A DNA stretch of 23,460 nucleotides, taken from the NCBI GenBank assembly GCA_943704495.1, contig CALSCR010000356.1:1-23460 (forward strand), given 5' to 3'. This DNA comes from Pigoraptor chileana. Lineage: Eukaryota; Opisthokonta; Filasterea. Positions 1-14,056 of this stretch are shown one piece after another; positions within the stretch are counted from its first letter, which is position 1; the number at the start of each line of letters is the position of its first letter. A program made the position numbers and the translations under genes. Under the pieces are notes generated by a model, which saw nothing but the letters and a program-made list of their open reading frames with translations, had not been told where the DNA came from and made no database searches.

Positions 1-155
1 GGGGGGGGGAGGAGAGAGAGAGAGCAGTAATCCCTCATCCATCTAGCGACGATTGCGCAGAAGGCCACGTGCACCAACGTTCTTCCGGCACCCACTTCAC
101 CCAACCAAACTCCAAAAAACGAAGAAAAGATGATGCCATTGGCGGATGGACCCAC

Positions 156-771
156 CTCCGCCTCATCCCATCCTTCCAGCTTCAATTTGTGGCTAATGTA
201 CTCGGCGACCTGTCTTCGCCTCCCAAGTTTCGGATCCGCCGCGAACACCTCCTCTGGCGGCGGAATATGTGCAGCGTGCGACGCCGGCGGAGCTGCTCGT
301 CGCAATGTGCAGCAGAGGCAAGAGAAAGAGAGATAAGAATTGTAGTATGTACCGGCGAGTAAGGGCTTCCCGAGACACTCGAATCAATTGTCAGATTGAG
401 CCACAAATCTAAGCTGTAATCGGCCTTGACAATGACATCAACGAAAAACTCATTCCGGTGCACTCACCAAGACGCACGCGTGGGCATCTTAATTGACCAC
501 CCTTAACGTCGACATCCTTCAGATCATTCCAGTTCGTGTACTGATATCTCGCCGCAGCACTTTTAAGCGATGACTGCACACATGAAGGAGTTGCCAAAAT
601 AGGGACAGGTCAATGCGCTGCCAAACCCTATCGCCACCCAATGGCATGCACAGCGCTTAACGTCACAAAACTCACATTTTGCACATGGCCCACGACACCC
701 TCGTCGAATGGAAGAGGGAAGCCCTCCTCATCAGGGTCGTCCATATCGCCCGCCTCAAAAAGCGGAGGCAT
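156..771 (-). CDS. Unknown conserved-looking protein, 3' end beyond window
   Basis: I do not recognise this protein. Three exons join in frame on the minus strand: 771-676 (32 codons, starting MPPLFEAGDMDDPDEEG), 573-468, and 292-156. The introns begin with GTGAGT and GTGAGT and end in CAG. After position 156 a GTGGGT donor opens an intron that runs to the window edge, so the C-terminus is missing. The visible 112 residues start with an acidic stretch (about residues 4-26). Then comes a segment with YQYTNWNDLKDVDVKGGQL, and then a proline-rich part leading to a charged, helix-like end (GRRRQVAEYISHKLKLEGW). The frame upstream of the ATG at 771 is closed at once by a stop, which supports that start. 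The matching phases of all three exons and the protein-like composition argue for a real gene. It lies head to head with the coiled-coil gene at 2564. Confidence 0.6.
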
Positions 772-2563
772 TCACCGATGCTGCTCACAGAACCTCGGCA
801 TAGCGAGTCGAGCAACGCACACAGCAAGATCTCGAGACGCCGATTGCGGCTTGGTTGGTGCGCATCTTTACATGCACGTTCGGGGGCGTAGACTGTTACG
901 CCCAACAGTCAATGCCTCCAGTTGCCACCCAGGACACCCGCCTGGCAACGGCAGAGTCGGCGGAGCAGTAACAGCTTAGTAAGGAGAGATCCAATTGCTG
1001 GGCTTCGTTCCAACCCAAATTCCGCTGACATGTATAAAAGACACACCTATATTCGTGAAGGCAAGCCTTCTCGTTGTTGATTCAGTGTGCACCGGTTGGC
1101 ATTGCCAACATTGTGTATTTGATGTCAGCATCTCTCACCAGCCGTCTTCGTCCTCGGCTTGTCCGCACTCCTGAACTGGTACGCAGGCGGCAACCCTGCA
1201 CCGTTATATTGAAATGACCCCAGTAAAGTGACCGAAAAGTGCGACCACCTCCAATCTATTAGGACGGCGGTGACCAGCCGAACCGTTATTTTGAACTGTG
1301 TCCTCTATTCGACAGCGAGTTCGGCACAATCCCAAATTACAAAGGAGCGGGTGTAATTTCCATTTATGGCGAAACCTAAGTGGAGCCGGTTTCTATGGAG
1401 ATGATCTGCCATAATTATGAGTACAGCAGTGGCCAAGCATCTCGCGTTCAGGTAAACAGCATCGTGCTACTCCACAAGCATAGCAGGTCGTGTGACGGCC
1501 CTGATCCGGTCTTTCAGATGGAGATATCTATCCGTCAGGCCAAGTTTTTTCGGCCGAGCGCCGGCCGGCACGCAGGCTGAGGGCCCGGCCTATTTGCCGC
1601 CGGGCCAGTGCCGCAGTGACCAGTCATCTGCACTGGCAGGACGAGAAGTCCTTCAGCAATATATAATTTATTGTGAAGCCCCAACCGCACTGCTGCTATG
1701 GGTGTGTGTAGTCGAGAGACTATGGTAATAGTGGGTTTGCCGTGTGGGCGTCAGACTCATGCTACGCCGTCGGCGGAGTTTCCGTAAGCTCGCCGACCCG
1801 GCAGTTAGTTAGGGCCTAATAATAAGGAATGGAGGGATCATAAGATGGTTGCAAGAGAGAAGTCACTGTGCTTGTAGTCAGAGGATCTCGTTTGTTTGTC
1901 GGAATAGATCCACACAGCCAGCCGCCGCGCATACATCACGTGATTTTATCCGGGGTAGCTGTCTGTGTTGGTTGGTCGCCATGGAAAATGGTCACGTGCC
2001 GTTCGTCAAACCAGGCTGGAATGTCGGTCAGTCAGCGACGACAATCGTGGCGCTCGCTCCACCTCGGCTGTCTGCTGCATTCAAACACTCGGGTTTTCAA
2101 AAAGTTATGGAGTTGAAACATGCCCTAAAATCAGTCGTGATTCAGCGTATGCATGTGGAAACTGTGTATCTACAGTAAATATAGCGTCTCGGGTGACGAC
2201 AGTTGTTTGCAATTAGGTGTGTGATGCCGTTGGCTGCCAGTGTCTGCACACGTGACGGGCACTGTGATCTGCGTTGTCATCTTTGCGGCGTGCCGTTCAG
2301 TGGGTCGCGCAACGGAACACGAGAATGAGCGCCGCCACACGTGGCGATGGACGGTGAGCATTTCACGCCCCACATTCAGCGATAACGATTTGTAATGTAG
2401 TCTGTGCCAAGTGTGGACGCCATCACATTCGTTCAAAAAACGATGCAGCAAAAAACGATGCACACACAAACTCGGATTCAGTCCCACCACACCGACTTCA
2501 ACTCATTTTCTGCACCCCCGTCCGCGCATCATTGCTCCTGCTGGTGTCAACAGGGTGTCGTCC
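772..2563. other. Intergenic stretch between divergent genes
   Basis: About 1.8 kb lies between the start of the minus-strand unknown gene and the coiled-coil gene. I found no exon set or RNA gene in it. The open frames here are short and of unprotein-like composition. It holds a TATA-like box near 1033, GC-rich short inverted repeats (for example CCAGTGC/GCACTGG near 1606-1638 and GTCGGCG/CGCCGAC near 1769-1797), and two similar 13-base segments near 1202 and 1282 (CCGTTATATTGAA and CCGTTATTTTGAA). The promoter of the coiled-coil gene should lie at the right end, but I cannot point to it. Confidence 0.5.
1033..1040 (+). promoter_or_regulatory. TATA-like box with no assigned gene
   Basis: The sequence TATAAAAG matches the eukaryotic TATA consensus on the plus strand. 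The nearest downstream coding start is at 2564, about 1.5 kb away, so any link would need a long or spliced 5' leader. It may be chance. Confidence 0.2.
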
Positions 2564-4174
2564 ATGCTGCCCGCGATTGCTAACGGGCGGCAAAACCCAT
2601 ACGACGACGCCACGTCGCTTGGCCTTGACGGCTACGGCGGTAGCATGAACAGCGTCGCGGCTGGAAACAGCGGCATGGTAATACCGCACTCGACCGCCGC
2701 CAGCGCCCGCCGCAGCACATACGACGAGATGGGCGGGGGTCGCGTGCTGCAGCTGGAGTCGCGTGTGGACATCAACGAACGCGCCAACCGCGCACTCTTG
2801 GAAGAGACAGTGCGATTGCAGGGCGACCTCAAACTGAGATTCCGGCGCCATGAAGAGATGCTCAAGGAGGAGAGAGATGCTCGCCTCAGCGCGTCGGATT
2901 CGATGCGCAACGCAGGGGAGCAAATTGGGAAGATCGCCGCGCGGGTCGTGCGTCTCGAGGACAACTCGCAGATGGACTCAAAGTCGCTGGCTGCGTTCAT
3001 GTCGCAGATGAAGCAATTTGAGCGCGGAATGGTCGATTCACTCCAGGATTTGCACTTGAAGCGAACACAGGACGTCGCAAAGCTCGGTCAGGTGCAGCGC
3101 GAGTTTGATGCTGCACGAGACGGATTTGAGAAGGCGCGACAGGTATGCGTTTGTGCCGAGTATTGGTGGTTGTGTGTGCACAATGGAAACAAAAGAGAGG
3201 GGAAAACGGTCGAGAGTAAGGGTTTCGTTGGTACTGTGGCGGTGTGTCTGTGTCATTTGCGTGAAGGCTGTGTGGCGTGGGCAATTATTCGCACTGCCAA
3301 AACATCCCCACAACACGTACAATGCGACAGCATGGCGCCTCATCACTCAATCGCTTGATTCTGTCCCCACACAGTCCGACGACCGCAAGACTGCGCTGCT
3401 TGTGGAGGAGATCCGCCAGCTGCGATCTCGCCTTGAAACACAGTCGCACGAGTCGTCTGAGCTTGCATCCGAGCTACGCCAGCGCGTCAAGCGTTTGGAG
3501 AGCGAAAACCGCGCGTGCGTCGAGGCCATTCGACGGGTTTCGGAGCAGCAGTCGGCGTCGGATGCACAGGCGGCAGAATTCCGTGGGGAGATCAGCTCCC
3601 GCGTGGGCCAATTGGACGGCGATTTCACTCGAATGGTGCAGAAGAAGGGCGAGGAAGACCTTGCCAGGAGGGCGCTTGACGAGGAAATAGCGCGCTCTGT
3701 TGGCGATCTGCGCGCCGGCGTGGCTGATCAGGATCGGCGCCTGACGGAGAGCTTCTCTGCAGTGCATGACGCAATGCGGCAGGCAAAGGAGGCGGAGGAT
3801 GCCGAGCGTGTGCGTCTGATTGAGAAGATCAGAGATGTCCTTGATGCGCAGGTGAGTGTGGCGGTGTGTTTCTGGGGAACGGCGCTTGTTGTAGCGTGTG
3901 CAGCGAATTGGCGTGCGTTGTGGAATGGACTGCTTTGCTCTCTGCTCACATGTATGGGGCATACGTAATACTGCTTGTCACGTGCGCAGGGCAAGCGTCA
4001 CCTTGAGAAGGAAGCTAGACTGCGGCAGGAAGCTGCGACGCGTTTTGCAGCGGTTGAGAAGGTCATTGTTGAAGAGAGGGACGCGCGGTCACTTTTTGAG
4101 AACGAAACGAGGCGGGAGTCGGAGAGCAGGTGGAAGGCCGTGCGCGCAGATCTGGAGGTGTGTGCCGTTATGCC

Positions 4175-4212
<38 letters not shown>

Positions 4213-6544
4213 TGCATGTAGGTCCGACGGTTTGCATTAAGAATGCAGTTGCGATGATGCAGTGATCAGCTCCCCCCGAGAACCCACACCTCCCTCTAAT
4301 CAACCCCTCCGCAAACACACGCTGTTCCCAGGGCGAGCTGCGTGGTCTTCGCGACCTGCAGGCGGCGGCGCAGGGCGGGTGGCAGGAGTCCATTGCAAGG
4401 ATTACCGATCAACTCAACGGCGTCAATGGAGAGCTCGATGCAACGAAACGCGGGATGGAGACTGTGCTTCGGTCAGTTGGCAGCCGCATTCGCGTCACAC
4501 GATTGACTGGCTGTTGTGTGTGTGTTTCTTGTTTCCTTTTGTCCAGGCTGTGTTGCTCTTTTTTTTGTTTGGTTTCGTTGATTCGAAAGCACGGCACTTC
4601 TAACAAATCTACAACTGCACGCATGCACACACGCAATGCAATCATGCAGTGCTGAGGTGAAGGGGCGGCTCAAGGAAGAACAGCGCATTAGTGGTCTTCT
4701 CAACGAGCTACAAATGCGCCTGGACGCCGGGATTTCGTCTGTCGACCGCACCATCCAAGACATAGATCGGCGCTTGTCTGCGGCAGTGGAGGAAGCGCGC
4801 GTGCTCATGCGCAGGGAGGTTGGAGACATTGAGGAGAGGCACTCGCGGGAAAACGCAGACAATTCGGTGCGGTTGTCGGCCGTTGCTGGACGCATGCAGC
4901 GACTTGAGGAGGAGAGGGTGGGTCCAATTTGCGAAGCGTGTGAGATGTGCTGTGCTGTGCTCTGGTACAATACGGCTCCCACTCCTATGGACTCCACGAC
5001 ACTAACTTGATTTTGTGTCACGTACTTCGGCTGCTTTTCCCCCTGCCTTCGCGGGTCCAATTGCAGGCTGCCGAAATGGAGCGTGCGGCCGAATTCCAAC
5101 GCATTCTCCGCAAGGAGACGCAGGATGGGATGGCCAACTGGCAGGAGTTTACGCAACAGCAAATGCGGGATGTGGAAACCCGCTTCCAGTCCATCCCCGA
5201 CAAGGTCGCCGAAATTGAGGATCGCGTTGGCCTGTTTCGCGCAGAAGTCGGCGCAAAAATGGAGGCCGAGTCGCAAGCGCGGTTGCGGGAAATCCAACAG
5301 GCGAAAAAAGATATTGGCCGCAAGGTCTCTGCGTCGACATTCGACCAGGTGTGTGTCAATGTGTGCGTGCGTACATGTTGTGCTGTGTGTGCGTGTATTT
5401 TGTGTGGTCGTCGCTATTTTCAAAAAAGTGTGTCAATTACTGTCATGCGGCGTACAAATGGGGAAACTCCTCCCCTGATGTACATTAACACATGCACATA
5501 CACACACACGACACGCAGGTTCAAACCGAGCTTTCAAATCGCATCGCCGAGATACAGGCGCGCCTCAACGATGTTGGCACGCGCGCCGCACAGGCGGAAC
5601 GCGAAATCGGCAACGCCAAATCGCAACTTTTGGCACGCATTGCGACGGAATCGTCTCTGCGCGGGGAATCCATCATGGAGCTCAAGCGGGACTTTGTTCG
5701 CGTGCAGACGCAGAATGATGCACTGCTGCGACAGCGCGACGACGGCATGCTCATTGGAAACTCCAGCGCCACGGAGGCCTATCGCGATGCGCGTCTCACC
5801 ACGATGGTTGGCGAGAGCAAGCACCAGCCCATACAGTCAGCGCGGACAATCGAGGCTGCCAACGCGGGAGACGAAGAAACTGTGGACACGCCGAGGGATG
5901 GGCCAACACCCGACGGCGACCGCGTCATTGGCGACTTTCTGAAGGGCAGCGAGACGCCCTCGGAGAGCCGACCGGCGTCGAATGCGTCGAATGCGCGCGT
6001 TCAACCACCGCAGCAACGCGGGGGGCCTGTTGTGCTGCAGCAGGACAGCATTTTCAAGCCCAAGTTCCCGCCGGCAAACGCAGCTGCCACACCGCCCACG
6101 CAGCCGTCAAAGTCTCCCGACTGGGGTGATGACGACGCGTCGACGTCAGCTGCGCCTCCTGAGGCCGCCGTTGCCACAGCGCGGTCGCGTCCCATTTCCA
6201 TTGCGGACGATGCAGAGAGCCGCTCGCAGGTATCGCGGGGGAGTGTGCAGGACACTGGCCGTCCCAAAAGCAAGGACTCGAGTGTAAGTGACGCCCGCAA
6301 GAAGCACGGCGCAGACGATGCCTCGGAGGTTGCACGCTCGCGGCAGAGCATTGGGGATGGGAGTGTTGCCGATGACCGCGACGAAGGACACGGCGATGCT
6401 GAGGACGACGAGGCGTATCATCCGCCCGAGGACGACGACTACGACGGCCCCCGGGATGAGTATGGGCGTCGCATTGTGGCGGATGAGCCGGAGGAGGGCG
6501 AGCACAGGGACCACGACGAGGACGAGGAAGCGGACGAGGAGTGA
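2564..6544 (+). CDS. Long coiled-coil protein with acidic C-terminal tail
   Basis: Seven exons join in frame: 2564-3142, 3375-3851, 3990-4157, 4332-4471, 4650-4917, 5067-5348 and 5519-6544, giving 979 residues. Introns begin GT and end CAG; all are phase 0 except the fourth, where CG plus T makes an arginine codon. Residues 1-60 are low in complexity. From about residue 65 to 710 the protein is almost continuous heptad-type coiled coil rich in E, R, K, Q and A, with motifs such as LQLESRVDINERANRALLEE near the start. The last 270 residues are P/S/D-rich and probably disordered, ending in a run of D and E. This pattern resembles structural proteins of flagellates, and the first coil segment faintly recalls the FAM81/CCDC154 type, but that is a memory-based guess. 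There are no enzyme motifs. The gene converges on the poly(A) polymerase gene. Confidence 0.85.
4176..4215 (+). repeat. (TG)n microsatellite in intron 3 of the coiled-coil gene
   Basis: About 40 bases of TG dinucleotides, slightly interrupted, start about 18 bases after the GTGTGT splice donor. The sense strand carries the UG form, as in most other introns of the window. Confidence 0.9.
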
Positions 6545-7075
6545 GAAGGTTGCAGGACCCAATCCCGTCTCCCTCTCTTGTTGGCCTCGCCACAATACAC
6601 ACACGCACACAAATGATGCGCTTTCTTTGTAGTGTCGCTTGTTGTGCAACTGCTGTACTCTGTTGCGTTGTCGTATTCCCGCCAATCGCTTTGCGTGCCT
6701 AATTTCTTCAATTTTGCGTTTTCGTCTTGTGATTTTTGCTGCTTTGCGTAGTCTTCTCTATCACGTGCACTCGCGCGCTTTAATTTGTTATAAAAAGGCC
6801 TCTGTGGTCCACATGCTCTTACATCATTCCAAGTTCACACAGTGGGCGCATTGTCACAGTTCACAATGTGTCAGTTTTCAAATGATACATGATAATGTCA
6901 CGCCGAAGGGCGGGGCCATGTACGGTTGATTCTGATTTTGTTTATACAGCGGATGCCCATTCACAACATGCACACGCAACACGCAAACACGCGCACACGC
7001 ACACACGCACACACGCACACGCACACGCACGCAAACGCACACGCACACGCACACGCACACAGTCCGTGCCCAGTG
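6545..7075. other. Convergent intergenic region
   Basis: This 531-base gap holds the 3' ends of two genes that face each other, the coiled-coil gene ending at 6544 and the polymerase gene ending at 7076. It contains a T-rich, pyrimidine-rich stretch (6640-6790), a TATAAAAAG-like string near 6790 with no gene behind it, and a CA-rich microsatellite. I see no canonical AATAAA signal for either gene. Confidence 0.5.
6968..7061 (+). repeat. CA/CGCACA-rich microsatellite
   Basis: About 94 bases made almost wholly of CACA and CGCA steps. It lies between the two convergent genes and ends only about 15 bases from the stop codon of the minus-strand polymerase gene, so it should be transcribed as UG-rich 3' UTR of that gene. 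Confidence 0.9.
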
Positions 7076-10818
<3,743 letters not shown>

Positions 10819-11457
10819 AATGGACAACAACGCAGCTCGCGTGCTTCCGTGAAATGCAACAAGATCCGCAAAAATGGTGACTCCGGCAGCCGCGCTATCC
10901 GACAGACACTCTGCGCGGTGAGTGTGCGACGCAACGGCAAACTTATGATCGAGCCTCCTCCGAGCCTGATGACCTGCTTTGTTGCGCTTGCGGATCAACG
11001 GAGATCCTTCAGTTTCAACGAAGATGTCGTCGGTGGTGAGTCCCAAAACGCTGCCTCTTGCTTGCGAACGCGCACTACGGCTACCGTGGCGTTGCACAGG
11101 ACTATTGTGACGGTTTCCCGACCTGCCGATGTAGTCTGCGTCCAATTCCTTGCCAGACGAGTAGCGACGATATCTATCCCTCTTGCCACTACGCTCATCA
11201 AACTCAATCTCGCTGTCGTAGTGGATCGAATTCGACGACAGAATTTCGCGCACAATGTGTTTGTCCTTAATCCGCTCCGATACTGCCTTGCTGACGTCCA
11301 GCGCGCGTGACGCAAATCTCCACTTTTTCCCACGCGCAAAGACGATCGAAGGGAGACCGTGTATGGGTGAGACTGCAGTTGTGCGTGGCACAATGTATGT
11401 AACGATCCTTTGGACAACGGAGGATGCTGGGATCAGTCGCAACACCAACACATTCAT
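10819..11457 (-). other. Open frame continuous with the polymerase gene
   Basis: The frame of the polymerase's first exon stays open for 213 codons upstream, to an ATG at 11457. The translation looks partly protein-like and is richer in R, S and charged residues than the alanine-rich segment after 10818, with pieces such as SIHYDSEIEFDERSGK. It may be an N-terminal extension, the remnant of another gene, or chance. I recognise no domain. The ATG at 10818 starts a segment that looks like a natural N-terminus, which is why it was preferred. Confidence 0.35.
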
Positions 11458-12033
11458 GCCGAGTGAACCATCGCGACAACTCCCAGATCAGTTTCGACCT
11501 TCACAACAGCAGTGCGGAGTCATGTATGGTCGGTGGAGTGTTGCTTGTCTGTCTTCTGCTCGTCTTTTTTCTTCTCCATCCTTTCGCTCACCCTAAGTTT
11601 AGGAAAGATTAAGCATTGCCGACTGCCGTACTGTGAGAACGAATGGCGGGAATGCTGTCCTTGGGCACGTGCATGCATGCCTTAGTGGAGATAGTGAGTG
11701 TTCCCTGGGTGTGTCAGCACTTTTTCGCACATTGAATTGGAATCATTGCTGATTTTACGCTACTTTTCATCCATCACTTCCAATTCAATTTGCACGGCCC
11801 ATCAAAAGTTGTTACGTCGCAACGACCAAGAGACTTCATGTGTCGGCGGCGGTTGGTTGGGGGGGAACCTTGCGTGTATGCGCATGAAACAACTTGATGT
11901 CGTAACGTGCACTTCAGTGTGGCTGCACCATCATTTTAATGCAATATGATCAAACAGGCCCGCTACTTCGAGATAAAATACCAATGCACCACAACAAAAA
12001 TGCGCCCGCAAAGATAGATGTCACCCCTGACAA
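11458..12033. other. Intergenic stretch, nothing recognised
   Basis: This is the upstream flank of the polymerase gene and the 3' flank of the RNase H gene, both on the minus strand. I see no exon, RNA gene or notable repeat. A pyrimidine-rich stretch lies at about 11547-11595. Confidence 0.5.
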
Positions 12034-13271
12034 TTACCGAAAATATGTTTGAGTGTGAACAAGGTTCCTGGGTTTCACACAACCAACATGCAGAGCGCCC
12101 GCGTTCCCACGAAAGATGCAGTTCCGATGCCGTCGCCAAAAGTCGCTTCCAAGCATAAAGTGATCCACGTGGTCTGGAACAACGTTTGCTTTGCAACAGA
12201 AACTGTATCCGCCGAACTCGACCATTAATTCGACTGTGCCAGTATTGCGATCGAAGTGCTGATTCGCCTGCAGACCCAAATGCTTGACGAGATACTCTGA
12301 GATGCATGACACTGTCTTGTTGCCGAAATGAAAAACGGCATCTGTGTCGATGCAGTCCTCGAGGAATACGTGTATAACGCCATCCCTCTGATTGGGAACG
12401 TCACACGCACGTGCGGAGAGAAAAAAGACACCGTCGTCACACGGTCCGTTTGCTGGAGCCAAAGTCCAGTCGATGCAGCCCCCATCGAGCGCCTTGTTTG
12501 CAAGCGCATCAGCGCTTCCGTTCCGCTCGCGAGGGATGTGCATAAATTCAACCGAACGAAACTTGTTGCAGAGGCTGCTCGCTTCACTTTTCAGTTCGAT
12601 GAGTCGCGCGGCGCGTGTTTGGTACACACCGGTCATCTGGCGGATCACAAGCTGTGAGTCGCCGTAAACCCTGCAGTTGAAAACGGGACAAAGTTGGTCT
12701 GTGATGTCCATATGCAGACGGTGGGCCTCTGGCAGTACATACACTAGCTCAGTCATACGGTCTTTTCTGTTACAATAAGGCACTCCATGGCATCACAACC
12801 AGAATCAGAAACTCAGCTGACACTCAGCTGACACGGGAAGCTGCACAGCCGCCACTCTGCATTCACAAACCATTCCCTTATCGACAATTACCTAATGTTT
12901 TCAATGCCAAAATCTATTGCCGTGGAGAGACCCTCGATAAGAGCCCGGTACTCTGCCTCGTTATTCGTACCGAAGCTGTCGAACGAATCGCATCCCTTCC
13001 ACAAAATCACTCCATTCCTGTGTTTGGCAGCGGCGTGAAGTGCAAGCACGCACGCATTCACATTAAATGGTGTTCTCAGTCACACAAGGCGGGGCAACGC
13101 ATGTCTGACAGCCAATGAGCCAAATCCGATGCAAAGCCACGTAAAGCCAAGACCGCACCTTCCCCTGATGCATGCGCCCCAGCCACAAGTGCCCGGATTG
13201 CCCCTGCATGCCCCATCAAATTGGAGCGAGTAAGGGCCGCGCACATTAAGTGGACGCATCCTGTCGGTCAT
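12034..13271 (-). CDS. Ribonuclease H (type I) with retropepsin-like C-terminal region
   Basis: Three exons on the minus strand, 13271-13159, 13017-12892 and 12670-12034, join in frame to 291 residues. The first 140 residues are an RNase HI of the short cellular type with no N-terminal hybrid-binding domain. The motifs are FDGACRGNPG (D19), TNNEAEYRAL (E60), VYGDSQLVI (D84) and RNGSADALANKA (D134). All four catalytic acids are present, so it should cleave RNA in RNA:DNA hybrids. Residues about 185-270 (SCISEYLVKHLGL, then FMLGSDFW) resemble the retropepsin fold in layout; this is a weak, memory-based match and I cannot judge whether the region is catalytic. The start context GTAAAATGA resembles other starts here. 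Introns, intact catalytic set and no neighbouring reverse transcriptase point to a host gene. It is head to head with CCT2. Confidence 0.9.
12811..12832 (+). repeat. Tandem 11-bp duplication
   Basis: ACTCAGCTGAC occurs twice in a row. It lies within intron 2 of the RNase H gene, between the exons ending at 12892 and starting at 12670. Confidence 0.8.
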
Positions 13272-13519
13272 TTTACAGAAGTCCACAGGCTGAGGGGTCT
13301 GTTTTTGCAGGTGACGTCAAAAGTCATTACTCAATTACAACCCATAAACATGGGCGCTTTATAACTGAAACCGACCTTGCCGTTGGCACTGACAGCGCCG
13401 ATAACTGGTTAAGCTGTGGCACGTCAGCATCAGCCGAAATTGCCGCACGGTATAATAATTCACGGAAGATCCATTCCGACAGACAGTTCCGATTTCTCAC
13501 GTGATCATCGGACGGTGCG

Positions 13520-13600
13520 CCAAGGGGGCCTAAGGGGGCCTAAGGGGGCCCAGGGGGGGTCCCTGCGGATGCCTAAGGGGGCCTAAGGGGGGTCCCTGGA
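13520..13600 (+). repeat. G-rich decamer array (CTAAGGGGGC units)
   Basis: Units of CTAAGGGGGC are repeated about three times, then a longer unit with GGGGGGGTCCCTG, then two more decamers and a second GGGGGGTCCCTGG. At least six runs of five or more G lie within 75 bases. The element CCCTGGAATG recurs just after, near 13595 and 13620. It lies in the divergent RNase H/CCT2 promoter region. Confidence 0.9.
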
Positions 13601-13739
13601 ATGTGAGCCCCCCTCTCTCCCCTGGAATGCCATAGTCAGCCCATACTCTGCGCGGTAGTACCGCACTTTGTATGGACGGAGAGAAAAATCGAAAAAAAAT
13701 CGAGTCTGGAATTTTTTTCGCCCAACGCACATGCGGCCG

Positions 13740-13741
<2 letters not shown>

Positions 13742-13796
<55 letters not shown>
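13742..13796 (+). repeat. (CA)n microsatellite
   Basis: A pure CA run of about 55 bases, the longest uninterrupted one in the window, about 260 bases upstream of the proposed CCT2 start. Confidence 0.97.
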
Positions 13797-13798
<2 letters not shown>

Positions 13799-14056
13799 CG
13801 CATAGTCACACATAATCCAACACACACACACGCGCGCACATACACGCCGCATCGGTTGCCAATCAAAAACGCACGGTAACACGCAGCAGGGTGAGGGAAA
13901 ACAAAGAAAAGTGCCTCTTTTGATAGATTGTCATTGTATAACGCGTACTTCTCATTATAACGAAATCGAGTGTTTCATTTTGCCATTGTTGTTGTTGTTG
14001 TAAATCACATCCTCAACACAAACACACAGACAGACCGTTTTAAAGAACCAACGAAA

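Larger units (their letters stand above)
13272..14056. other. Divergent promoter region between RNase H and CCT2
   Basis: This 785-base stretch has no gene. It separates two divergent starts and must hold both promoters. From left to right it contains ordinary sequence (13272-13510), a G-rich decamer array, a (CA)n run, and a short run of TTG/GTT triplets (13985-14001) just before the likely CCT2 leader. AT-rich strings GTATAACG (13936) and ATTATAACG (13956) are possible weak TATA-like elements for CCT2. Nothing more specific can be supported. Confidence 0.55.

Noticed and set aside
1540-1640. GC-rich inverted repeats as a structured RNA or terminator
   Set aside because: The arms are only about seven bases, several alternatives overlap, and nothing nearby explains them.
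1849-2216. Overlapping plus-strand frames of about 80-110 codons
   Set aside because: There is no ATG in good context, no splice partners, and no family resemblance; they are probably chance frames in intergenic DNA.
6054-6685. Long minus-strand frames opposite the end of the coiled-coil gene
   Set aside because: They mirror the repetitive acidic and disordered coding tail; R/P/H-rich composition marks them as antisense shadows.
6788-6797. TATAAAAAG as a promoter
   Set aside because: It lies between two convergent gene ends with no downstream plus-strand gene before the minus-strand polymerase exons.
13530-13882. Cysteine-valine repeat proteins on the minus strand
   Set aside because: They are translations of the (CA)n run and the G-rich array, not genes.
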